A stretch of 13,694 nucleotides of DNA from Candidatus Fermentithermobacillaceae bacterium UBA3951 (GTDB lineage: Bacteria; Bacillota; Sulfobacillia; Fermentithermobacillales; Fermentithermobacillaceae). A model generated the notes under the pieces. That model worked only from the letters and a program-made list of their open reading frames with translations. It was not told the origin of the DNA and did not search any database. Position 1 is the stretch's first letter. The number at the start of each line of letters is the position of its first letter. Location: contig DGDN01000011.1 of NCBI GenBank assembly GCA_002385465.1, positions 17,266-30,959 of the forward strand. Reading direction: 5' to 3'. Of the stretch, positions 7,211 to 13,232 are shown one piece after another. The translations under genes and the position numbers were made by a program.

Positions 7211-7669
7211 CTACTTCAGGAGGGCTATCAGCTCTACCTCCACGCACGCGTTAAGGGGCAGCTCGGCGACCCCGACGGCCGCTCTGGCGTGCGCTCCTGC
7301 CTCACCGAAAACCTGGCCAAGGAGCTCCGAAGCACCGTTTACGACCTTGGGCTGGTCGTTGAACCCCGGCGCCGAGGCCACAAACCCCGTGACTTTGACT
7401 ATTCGTTCCACACTGTCGAGGTCGCCCACAACGCTCTTTAGGGCAGCAATGCAGTTTATCGCGCACTGCCTGGCTTCCTCATAAGCCCCTTCCAGAGTCA
7501 CTTCATTGCCAACCTTGCCGGTCTTTTCAAGCTTCCCCTGCCTGAACGGAAGCTGTCCCGATATGTACACCCATTTCCCGGCCTGGACTGCAGGCACGTA
7601 TGCTGCAACCGGCTTGGCGACGGCAGGTATCTCGATCCCCAATTCCTTAAGTCTTGCCTCAACCTTCAA
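7211..7669 (-). CDS. ridA: RidA family protein (reactive enamine/imine deaminase, YjgF/UK114)
   Basis: RidA proteins are small cytoplasmic trimers that hydrolyse reactive enamines such as 2-aminoacrylate released by pyridoxal-phosphate enzymes. This 152-residue protein has GKWVYISGQLPF near the middle of the N-terminal half, YEEARQCAINCIAALKSVVGDLD, and the C-terminal block ARAAVGVAELPLNACVEVE. The Arg and the final Glu of that block match the substrate-binding Arg and catalytic-site Glu of the family. It is longer than the roughly 128-residue E. coli RidA and resembles a long subgroup, so its deaminase activity is inferred rather than certain. The start is TTG 7669, chosen because AAGGAGG stands 8 bases upstream. 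It is the first gene of a three-gene run with the pseudouridine synthase and nicotinate phosphoribosyltransferase genes, and a candidate promoter lies just upstream. Confidence 0.88.
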   Translation of the reverse strand: MKVEARLKELGIEIPAVAKPVAAYVPAVQAGKWVYISGQLPFRQGKLEKTGKVGNEVTLEGAYEEARQCAINCIAALKSVVGDLDSVERIVKVTGFVASAPGFNDQPKVVNGASELLGQVFGEAGAHARAAVGVAELPLNACVEVELIALLK

Positions 7670-7699
7670 TTAACACGCCTCCTTACAGAAGATCACCTA

Positions 7700-7729
7700 A
7701 TGATAGCGCTTCCTCCCCCGGAGGGACAA
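7700..7729 (-). promoter_or_regulatory. Candidate housekeeping promoter for the ridA operon
   Basis: On the minus strand TTGTCC (7724-7729) and TATCAT (7700-7705) are separated by 18 bases. They match the sigma-A consensus at 4 of 6 and 5 of 6 positions. The site lies 30 to 60 bases upstream of the ridA TTG start. A short inverted repeat (CTCC/GGAG) lies in the spacer and could be an operator or chance. This is an eye-level match without experimental support. Confidence 0.4.
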
Positions 7730-7805
7730 CTCCCCTCTTTTCGTGAGCAGGATATCGAGGGGTTTACGACGAATTTTGGAGAGAAGACGGGGGAGGAATG
7801 GACCG

Positions 7806-8444
7806 ATGATCATCCAAGCGCTCATGACGGCGAGGAGCGATGTACACTTCGTACGACCAGACGATACCTTGGAGAAGGCTTTAGAAGACCTTGAGTCTCT
7901 GGGCTTTACGACTCTTCCCGTTTTGGATGGAAACAAGTTCCTCGGGGTGATCACGAGGCGCAAGATCTTTGAACGATATTTCAAGGGATCCGAGGTGGAG
8001 AAGTCTTCGTTTCTTAAGAACAACCTGGTAAAGGACCACATAATAACGGAAGTCCAGATAGCCCATAGCACCGATTTGTTGGACGAGGTGCTCTACAAGT
8101 TCCTCGACTCGAGGTACGACTTCTTGCCCGTATTGTCGGAAGACCGCTTCCTCGGGATCGTGACCAGGAACAACATGCTTAACGCCTACCTCAAGAACGC
8201 AGGCGTTACAAAGAAAGCTCACCGCATCGCAATCGCCGTGAGCGACTTTAAGGGAGCCCTTGCACGCCTTACTGCCCTTATCTCAAACCAGAACGCCGAC
8301 ATACTGGGCATCATCACCTTTGATCCCGAAGTGGCAGACCTCAAGTTCGTTGAGCTTACCGTGAGGACAGATGAGCTCAAGGGCCTCATAGACACCCTCA
8401 CGGCGAACGGTTTCAGCGTGCGAGAGGCCAGGTTGGCGGGCTAG
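7806..8444 (+). CDS. CBS-CBS-ACT domain protein (AcuB-like)
   Basis: A 212-residue cytoplasmic protein likely to sense adenine nucleotides and a small metabolite. The first CBS motif covers about 1-56 (MTARSDVHFVRPDDTLEKAL, then TLPVLDGNKFLGVITRRKI). The second covers about 75-130 (VKDHIITEV, then FLPVLSEDRFLGIVTRNNML). An ACT domain fills about 137-212, beginning KAHRIAIAVSDFKGALARLTALI. Order and length match Bacillus AcuB, linked genetically to acetoin use, but no acetoin genes are nearby, so the role here is open. I use ATG 7806 because GGGAGG lies 9 bases upstream and the CBS fold begins there. A start at 7743 would add a basic tail with no likeness. Its TAG stop interlocks with the spmB stop in the opposite strand. 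Confidence 0.85.
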   Translation: MIIQALMTARSDVHFVRPDDTLEKALEDLESLGFTTLPVLDGNKFLGVITRRKIFERYFKGSEVEKSSFLKNNLVKDHIITEVQIAHSTDLLDEVLYKFLDSRYDFLPVLSEDRFLGIVTRNNMLNAYLKNAGVTKKAHRIAIAVSDFKGALARLTALISNQNADILGIITFDPEVADLKFVELTVRTDELKGLIDTLTANGFSVREARLAG

Positions 8445-8971
8445 GCCGCAATCAAGCGCCATACCAGAAATCCTGCGAGAAACCCACAGGCGTCTCCTAT
8501 CAGGCATGACGCCAAGACTTGGCCCGTTCTTTTTTCCCTTACAGAGCCGAAGTACAGGGTGACCACGTAGAACGTCGTGTCGGTGGCGCCCTGCAGGATG
8601 GATGCCAGTATCCCCATTGATGAATCGGGACCGTACCGCCTCAAGAGATCGCCGGTAAGGGCCAAAGCCCCGCTTCCGCTCACCGGACGTATCAAGAGAA
8701 GCGGTACCATATCGAGAGGAACGCCCAAGGGCGTGAGCACACTTCCCAAAGACGACGCGAATAGATCGAGTGCTCCGGAGCCTCTAAAGCAGGATATGGC
8801 CGCGAATACCGCCACAAGATAGGGCAAGGTGCCGAGGGCGATCTTGAACCCTTCTTCGGCGCCTTTCACAAACGTCTCGTATACCTTCACTCCTTTTGAG
8901 GCCGCATATAGGGGCACTCCCAACAGGATGACGGGAAAAGCGTATGTACCCACATAAGACAAGATCCTCAC
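8441..8971 (-). CDS. spmB: Spore maturation protein B
   Basis: A 176-residue membrane protein of the nucleoside-recognition (Gate) domain group. SpmA and SpmB are needed in Bacillus for full dehydration of the spore core and hence heat resistance. Conserved SpmB blocks are visible: RPVSGSGALALTGDLLRRYG about two thirds along, GPDSSMGILASILQGATDTTFY, and YFGSVREKRTG. Several hydrophobic helices flank these. The start is GTG 8971, overlapping the spmA stop in GTGA, with an extended Shine-Dalgarno match GGTGAT just upstream inside the spmA end. Translation is therefore coupled to spmA. The stop TAG (8441-8443) interlocks with the stop of the opposing CBS-ACT gene. Confidence 0.93.
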   Translation of the reverse strand: MRILSYVGTYAFPVILLGVPLYAASKGVKVYETFVKGAEEGFKIALGTLPYLVAVFAAISCFRGSGALDLFASSLGSVLTPLGVPLDMVPLLLIRPVSGSGALALTGDLLRRYGPDSSMGILASILQGATDTTFYVVTLYFGSVREKRTGQVLASCLIGDACGFLAGFLVWRLIAA

Positions 8972-9555
8972 CGGCCATCACCCGGCCTTCGGCTGCGTGA
9001 CAACCAGTGGTAGGCAAGCAGTCCTCCTGCGGTTGCGGCCAGGCCTGCCACAGCGGTGGGCCCTGCGATTATTGCCGGCGCCCTTGAACCCAAGGCGGCC
9101 CGGAGCGCGATGACGCCCGATGGAAAAATGCAGAAACCGGCAGCGTTCAGGATCACGAGCCTGGCCATGGAGTCAAGCCCTTCACGGCGTTCTCCGAAGA
9201 GTTCCTTCATCTCAGACATGGCCTTGAGCCCTAATGGCGTCGACGAAGAAAGCCCGAGGACATTGGACATGACCGACGCCGTGACCGTGCCGAGAGGCCT
9301 ATGCTTTTCCTTGAGACCTGGGAACAGTTTGGAGAAAACAGGGCCGGCCATCCTCGCCAAAACGTCGATGAGGCCGGACTCTTCCGCCAGCCTCTCTATG
9401 CCTACCCACAAACAAAAAACTCCGATAAGCCCTATAACCAGCTCTACGGCCGCCGAAATGCCGTCCAGTACGGACGTCATCATGGCATCTACATTCCCAG
9501 TGAGGACCGCAACCACGCAACCTGTTGAAAGGAGAAACATCCAGACGAAATTCAT
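8968..9555 (-). CDS. spmA: Spore maturation protein A
   Basis: A 195-residue integral membrane protein that works with SpmB in spore core dehydration during sporulation. The N-terminus MNFVWMFLLSTG is typical of SpmA. A Gate-type helix (VIGLIGVFCLWVGIERLAEESG) and the signature SNVLGLSSSTPLGLKAM near 98-114 follow, then ILNAAGFCIFPSGVIALRA. I choose ATG 9555 rather than GTG 9564, because the GGGGTGA ribosome-site-like sequence overlaps the GTG and the family starts at MN. The tail RSRRPGDGR overlaps spmB. The gene lies 55 bases downstream of the hairpin that ends the SASP gene, so it may have its own promoter or rely on read-through from the sporulation/repair cluster. Confidence 0.93.
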   Translation of the reverse strand: MNFVWMFLLSTGCVVAVLTGNVDAMMTSVLDGISAAVELVIGLIGVFCLWVGIERLAEESGLIDVLARMAGPVFSKLFPGLKEKHRPLGTVTASVMSNVLGLSSSTPLGLKAMSEMKELFGERREGLDSMARLVILNAAGFCIFPSGVIALRAALGSRAPAIIAGPTAVAGLAATAGGLLAYHWLSRSRRPGDGR

Positions 9556-9610
9556 CTCTCTCACCCCGTGATTAGAAGCTATGAACGGGCGTGAGAGCGT
9601 AAGACCGGTT

Positions 9611-9630
9611 CCCCCCGGTTTCCCGGGGGG
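9611..9630 (-). terminator. GC-rich hairpin after the SASP gene, probable terminator
   Basis: An 8-base-pair stem of CCCCCCGG with CCGGGGGG closes a four-base loop. Read on the minus strand the loop is GAAA, a stable GNRA tetraloop, which favours an RNA made from that strand. It begins 10 bases after the SASP stop. No U-tract follows on the minus strand (the next bases are AACCGG), while on the plus strand CTTTCTT follows. It could therefore be a weak terminator for the SASP-side operon, an mRNA 3'-stabilising hairpin, or a stop for antisense transcripts. Confidence 0.6.
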
Positions 9631-9640
9631 CTTTCTTGTG

Positions 9641-9970
9641 CTACCGCCTGCTTTGGTCCGTTGCCATGTTTCTCTCGGCGAATTCGATCATCTTCTTGAC
9701 CATCTGACCGCCTAATCGGCCTCCCAGTCGACCGCCGATCCGGCCGCATTCGCGCGAGGTCATGTCGCCCCAGCCTACGGCGTTCAGCTTGTCGAGAAGG
9801 CCGAGCTCACCGGCCACTTCGAACTTCATCCGGTCAAGGTTCCTTCTGAGATCCTCATCCGGCGGACCTCCGCCCCGGACGTACCCTATCTCCCGGGCGA
9901 CTTCGTACTTCAGCCTGTCAAGAGCACGAGCTGCGTCTGGGTTAACCGGCCTCCTACGTCGTCTACCTAC
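9641..9970 (-). CDS. Alpha/beta-type small acid-soluble spore protein with duplicated N-terminal motif
   Basis: SASPs coat and protect DNA in the dormant spore and are degraded by the Gpr protease at germination. From 9970 the frame gives 109 residues: an arginine-rich leader GRRRRRPVNPDAA, a first motif ALDRLKYEVAREIG at 16-29, a Gly/Pro linker, a second motif NLDRMKFEVAGELG at 44-57, then GWGDMTSRECGRIGG and GGQMVKKMIEFAE. The last two match the conserved C-terminal half of the family. The leader and first motif look genuine and AAGGAGGG lies 8 bases upstream of 9970, but the codon there is GTA, not a normal start. No ATG, GTG or TTG occurs in frame until ATG 9829, which would give a 62-residue form starting inside the second motif. 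Either GTA is used, the start was lost or miscalled, or only the short form is made. The gene follows the LigD-type polymerase stop by 36 bases. Confidence 0.8.
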   Translation of the reverse strand, partial: VGRRRRRPVNPDAARALDRLKYEVAREIGYVRGGGPPDEDLRRNLDRMKFEVAGELGLLDKLNAVGWGDMTSRECGRIGGRLGGRLGGQMVKKMIEFAERNMATDQSRR

Positions 9971-9999
9971 GGAAGGTTCCCTCCTTCGGGCGGTAGCGT

Positions 10000-10029
10000 G
10001 ATTATGTTACCCTGCAAGTGCCTCTTTCA
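10000..10029 (-). promoter_or_regulatory. Candidate forespore (sigma-G/sigma-F type) promoter for the SASP gene
   Basis: On the minus strand TGAAAG (10024-10029) and CATAATC (10000-10006) are 17 bases apart. CATAATC resembles the sigma-G -10 element CATACTA at 5 of 7 positions, and TGAAAG partly resembles the TGAATA -35 element. The site overlaps the end of the polymerase gene and would place a transcript start a few bases before the SASP ribosome site. SASP genes are classically sigma-G dependent, which makes the site plausible, but the match is imperfect. Confidence 0.3.
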
Positions 10030-10924
10030 GAACCGGATCTATGTTCTGTTTTATGGAAACGACGGGGAGGAATAAGTCGCCCAACTCCTGAAGCCTTGGG
10101 AGTGCCGTTGTGATGTTCCATTTCTTTGGCGTAACACTGTCCAGCTCTTCCCAGCGGATGGGCATGGATACGGGTGCGCCGCGGGTCGGCCTTACGCCGT
10201 ACACCGATCCTATGGTCTGGCCCCTCGCGTTTTGAGGGAAGTCTATGTATACCTTGCCCAGGCGGTCCTTAACCTTGCGTTCCAGCGTGACCTTCTCAGG
10301 ATAGGCATCCCGGATGAACTGAGCCCCGTACTTCACGAAAGCCTGGATCTCTTTGTACGTGTATCTGGGCTCCACAGGAACGTAGACATGTACTCCGGTA
10401 GCTCCTGAAACTTTGGGAAATCCCCGTAAATTCCACTGGTCTAGTAGGCTCTTTACCATTTTGACCACGACCTTCACATCTTCCCAAGTCGTGCCTTCGG
10501 ACGGATCGATGTCGAAAACGGCAAAATCCGGGTAATCCAACCGATCGTACCTGGAAAGCCAGGGGTTTATCTCGATGACTCCCGAGTTGGCCATCCAAAC
10601 CAGAGTCTCGACGTTGTCGCAGAGGATGAAGTTTACGTAACCTTCCCGTTCTTTTGACATAACCGGGGCGACCCTCACCCATTCGGGCATACCTTGAGGC
10701 GCGTCCTTCTGGTAGAAACCCGGGGAGGAAACGCCGTCAGGGAAACGGACGAGAGAAAGGGGTCTGTCCTTGAGGTGAGGGAGCAGATAGGGCGAGACGC
10801 TGTAGTAGTAGTCAATAAGGTCCCTCTTTGTGTAGCCGTCGTCCGGCCAGTATACCTTATTGAGGTGAGTAAGCCTGACCTCCCGCTCTCCGACTCTCGC
10901 CAAGGTTCTTGTTTCACGTGTCAC
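10007..10924 (-). CDS. ligD: LigD-type DNA repair polymerase/primase domain, stand-alone
   Basis: This is the polymerase component of bacterial non-homologous end joining. It adds nucleotides, often ribonucleotides, to broken ends before ligation. The protein is about 305 residues and is only the polymerase domain. Visible are VRLTHLNKVYWPDDGYTKRDL, VRFPDG, the catalytic pair in AVFDIDPSEG, SGATGVHVYVP with its conserved His, and VYIDFPQNARGQT with the third metal-binding Asp. I start at GTG 10924 because GGTGATC, an extended match to the 16S 3' end, stands just upstream, giving an 11-base overlap with the ligase gene. TTG 10939 or GTG 10933 are alternatives adding five or three residues. In many bacteria this domain is fused to the ligase. 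Here the two are separate adjoining genes, and no phosphoesterase domain is present in either. Confidence 0.92.
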   Translation of the reverse strand: MTRETRTLARVGEREVRLTHLNKVYWPDDGYTKRDLIDYYYSVSPYLLPHLKDRPLSLVRFPDGVSSPGFYQKDAPQGMPEWVRVAPVMSKEREGYVNFILCDNVETLVWMANSGVIEINPWLSRYDRLDYPDFAVFDIDPSEGTTWEDVKVVVKMVKSLLDQWNLRGFPKVSGATGVHVYVPVEPRYTYKEIQAFVKYGAQFIRDAYPEKVTLERKVKDRLGKVYIDFPQNARGQTIGSVYGVRPTRGAPVSMPIRWEELDSVTPKKWNITTALPRLQELGDLFLPVVSIKQNIDPVLKEALAG

Positions 10925-11816
10925 TTCGATCACCGCCAACTAAGCCCCTGAAGACGGGGTGTCTGAGCTTCTTGTCCGGGGTCATTTCCGTGAAACTCAC
11001 CTCCACACCGAAGTAAGGCCTCACCCACCGGATCTCTTGCATCCCTTTGCGTGAAGGTGCGTTGTAGACGACGCCCTCGCGGGAGACGAGGTCCTCGAAG
11101 GACAGATCTTCCAGGACTTCAAGAAGCTCTCGCTCGTAGTCCCGGTTGAGCCCCGATGAGACTCGGCCTACCACCAGAAAACCGCCGTCCGTTTTCTCGG
11201 CGACGACGAGTGAACCTAAGGTCCTTCCGGGCGAGCGGGCATATCCCAGTACCCAAAAACGTCCTTCGCGCAAGTTCTTTACTTTGAGCCAGTCTCGGCT
11301 CTCCTCACCTACGCGGTAGACGCCGGCTTTCCGTTTGGCCACAATACCTTCCATGTCTTTCGCCTTGACCCAGTCAAAGAGGGCTCTACCGCAACCGTTC
11401 ACTACCTGGGAAACAGCAACGGAGCCTTCCTGGCGGACAACCCGCAAGAGTTCTTCCTTCCTCTCAACCAGCGTTCTCCCTGTAAGGAGACGTCCGTCAA
11501 GGAAGAGAATGTCGAAAACCACAAAGGTAACCGAAGGAGGGCCGGTCCGTAAGTAGGAGAAGTCAACGCGGCCTTCTCTCATCGCCACGATCTCGCCATC
11601 CAAGACAACCTGCCCTGCCCTTACCGCCCTGGTAATATCCCGGAGGTTTGGAAACTGTGGGAGGAGGGGTTTTCGGTTTCTGGAATCAAGGTACACGTCG
11701 TCTCCCGATACGTAGGCGAGAGCCCGGTAGCCGTCCCACTTTACTTCAAAGAGCCACTCAGCATCATCGAAAGGCTCTCCGAAAGGCGAAGCAAGCATTG
11801 GCCGGAGCCTTGGCAT
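10914..11816 (-). CDS. ligD: ATP-dependent DNA ligase, LigD ligase domain, stand-alone
   Basis: This enzyme seals DNA ends held by Ku. The 300-residue protein starts MPRLRPMLA. Motif I is FEVKWDGYR with the adenylated Lys26. SRNRK (about 45-49), LDGEIV (about 72-77), VVFDILFLDG (about 99-108), MEGIVAKRK (about 155-163) and WLKVK (176-180) are the further nucleotidyltransferase motifs. An OB-fold domain follows to the C-terminus, with ending block VSFTEMTPDKKLRHPVFRGL. The start ATG 11816 lies 16 bases after the ku stop. GAGGATC is some 14 bases upstream, a poor spacing, so translation is probably coupled to ku. The frame extends upstream inside ku without family likeness. The stop overlaps the polymerase gene. 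Confidence 0.92.
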   Translation of the reverse strand: MPRLRPMLASPFGEPFDDAEWLFEVKWDGYRALAYVSGDDVYLDSRNRKPLLPQFPNLRDITRAVRAGQVVLDGEIVAMREGRVDFSYLRTGPPSVTFVVFDILFLDGRLLTGRTLVERKEELLRVVRQEGSVAVSQVVNGCGRALFDWVKAKDMEGIVAKRKAGVYRVGEESRDWLKVKNLREGRFWVLGYARSPGRTLGSLVVAEKTDGGFLVVGRVSSGLNRDYERELLEVLEDLSFEDLVSREGVVYNAPSRKGMQEIRWVRPYFGVEVSFTEMTPDKKLRHPVFRGLVGGDRSDT

Positions 11817-11832
11817 GCCGAAGATTTGATCC

Positions 11833-12696
11833 TCAAGAAGAAGGCGGTGGCGCTGCACTTTCCCTTGTCTCCCCAGAAGCTTTCCGTCTCCTCCGGGGCG
11901 CGGGGGTTTCATCGGGAGAAGCCTTCGCCTGGCTTTTGGCTTTCTCCACGCTTCGCTTAAGGGCTTCCATGAGGTCTATGACCTCTCCCCTGACTTCGGG
12001 CTGCTTCACAACTTCCCTGCCCTGGATCTTCTTCTGGATCATTTCTGCTACGGCTTCCCGCTGCCTGCTCCGGTACTTGGCAGGTTCGAAATCCGCGGTG
12101 AGGGTCTCGATGAGGGTCCTTGCCATGGCCAGTTCCCGCTCGCCCACTTCCACGCCTTCGGGAATATTGAGTTCGTCGCCGGACCTCACTTCATCTGCCC
12201 AGTACATGGTCTCAAGGAGGAGAAACCTGTCTTTGAAGGTCCTCACGATTGCCAGGGTCTCTTTGGTCCTTATGGCAACTTTCGAAAGAGCCACTTTGCT
12301 CTGGTCTTCCATGGACCTAAGGAGCAAGGAGTAAGCTTTTTCGGCACCTTTTTGAGGTTCGAGGAAAAAACTCTTCTCGTAGTAGACCGGATCGACGTCT
12401 TTCAGAGTGACGAAGTCCAGGATTTCAATGACGTGGGCCGAAGGACCCGGAATGGCCTCCATATCTTCTTCCGTGAAAACGACGTGCTCACCCTTTTGGT
12501 ACTCGTACCCCTTGACTATCTCGTCTTGGGCGAGCTCTTTCTCGCAGTTTGGGCACCATTTCATGTACTTTACGGGTACTCCGCATTCCCTATGAAGGAG
12601 GCGGAAGCTCACCGACTTCCGTTCGGTCGCAGCGTACAGCCTCACGGGGATCACTACGAGCCCGAAGGCGAGGGTCCCATTCCATAGAGGGCGCAT
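11833..12696 (-). CDS. ku: Ku DNA end-binding protein
   Basis: Ku homodimers encircle double-strand DNA ends and recruit LigD-type ligases. The 287-residue protein begins MRPLWNGTLAFGLVVIPVRLY, the universal bacterial Ku start. It continues with LLHRECGVPVKYMKWCPNC near 34-51 (Cys38, Cys48 and Cys51 may hold a metal), GYEYQKGEHVVFTEED near 63-78, EILDFV, and DPVYYEKSFFLEP near 102-113. The core ends near 255 and a basic, Pro/Ser-rich tail (PRRRRKASGE) follows. In other bacterial Ku proteins such tails help bind DNA and ligase. ATG 12696 shares its A with the ytfJ stop TAA (TAATG), so ku appears translationally coupled to a sporulation gene, which suggests forespore expression as known for Bacillus subtilis Ku (YkoV). 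Confidence 0.95.
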   Translation of the reverse strand: MRPLWNGTLAFGLVVIPVRLYAATERKSVSFRLLHRECGVPVKYMKWCPNCEKELAQDEIVKGYEYQKGEHVVFTEEDMEAIPGPSAHVIEILDFVTLKDVDPVYYEKSFFLEPQKGAEKAYSLLLRSMEDQSKVALSKVAIRTKETLAIVRTFKDRFLLLETMYWADEVRSGDELNIPEGVEVGERELAMARTLIETLTADFEPAKYRSRQREAVAEMIQKKIQGREVVKQPEVRGEVIDLMEALKRSVEKAKSQAKASPDETPAPRRRRKASGETRESAAPPPSS

Positions 12697-13205
12697 TATC
12701 GCTCTTCCCCGGACTTCCGCTCCGGGCTACCGCTTTTTTTCCTGGCTATGGCCCTCACTCTCTCTGCGATTTCCTGGACGCATTCGCGTCCGCCCACGGC
12801 TTTCGCGAATTTCTCCAGGAGCTCGGGCGCCTCGTCGAGCAGGCGATCGTATATGGCCCGGTTATCGACGGGGATGAACCTAACTTTCTTCGTGTCGACA
12901 ATCAAGAATCCGACTGGCCTCACCGAAACACCCGCACCCGAACCTCCGGTAAAGGGCAGTGACCCCTGACTACCGGAGGAAGCGAAATCACCCTCCTGGC
13001 CCTCCGCCTCATCACTGCCTCCACCTCCGAAAGCGGCATCATCACCGCCTCCGGCGACAAATCCGAAGGACACCCTGGACACCGGGACTATCACTGTCCC
13101 GTCCTTGGTCTCGACAGGCTCTCCAACTACCGTGTTTACATCGACCATGGACTTAAGGCTCTCCATGGTCGTCTTCATCAGGCTTTCAATGGGGTGTCCC
13201 ACCAT
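12696..13205 (-). CDS. ytfJ: Sporulation protein YtfJ (GerW family)
   Basis: A 169-residue protein of the GerW/YtfJ family. In Bacillus it is made in the forespore and is needed for the cortex-lytic enzyme SleB to work during germination. The sequence has the typical N-terminus HPIESLMKTTMESLKSMVDV, then VVGEPVETKDGTVIVPVSRVSFGF near 26-49. A long Gly/Ser/Asp/Glu-rich loop spans about 50-90, followed by GAGVSVRPVGFLIVD near 91-105 and VRFIPVD. The C-terminus is charged (RKKSGSPERKSGEER). ATG 13205 is preceded by AGGAGGT with 7 bases spacing. The gene follows the DUF2953 gene by 27 bases, the ytfI-ytfJ order known from Bacillus, and its stop overlaps ku. Confidence 0.92.
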   Translation of the reverse strand: MVGHPIESLMKTTMESLKSMVDVNTVVGEPVETKDGTVIVPVSRVSFGFVAGGGDDAAFGGGGSDEAEGQEGDFASSGSQGSLPFTGGSGAGVSVRPVGFLIVDTKKVRFIPVDNRAIYDRLLDEAPELLEKFAKAVGGRECVQEIAERVRAIARKKSGSPERKSGEER

Positions 13206-13232
13206 GAAAAGGACCTCCTCGTGTGCTTTGGT

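Noticed and set aside
9056..9571. Plus-strand open frame of 171 codons opposite spmA
   Set aside because: Antisense to a clear spmA gene, with no ribosome site and no recognisable motif.
9556..9600. Sigma-E type promoter before spmA
   Set aside because: A CATAGCTT string resembles a sigma-E -10 element, but no acceptable -35 element is seen, so the match is too weak to list.
11648..12334. Plus-strand open frame of 228 codons opposite the ligase and ku
   Set aside because: It is an antisense shadow of two well-recognised genes. Its composition (Ser/Arg/Leu-rich) is typical of GC-rich antisense frames.
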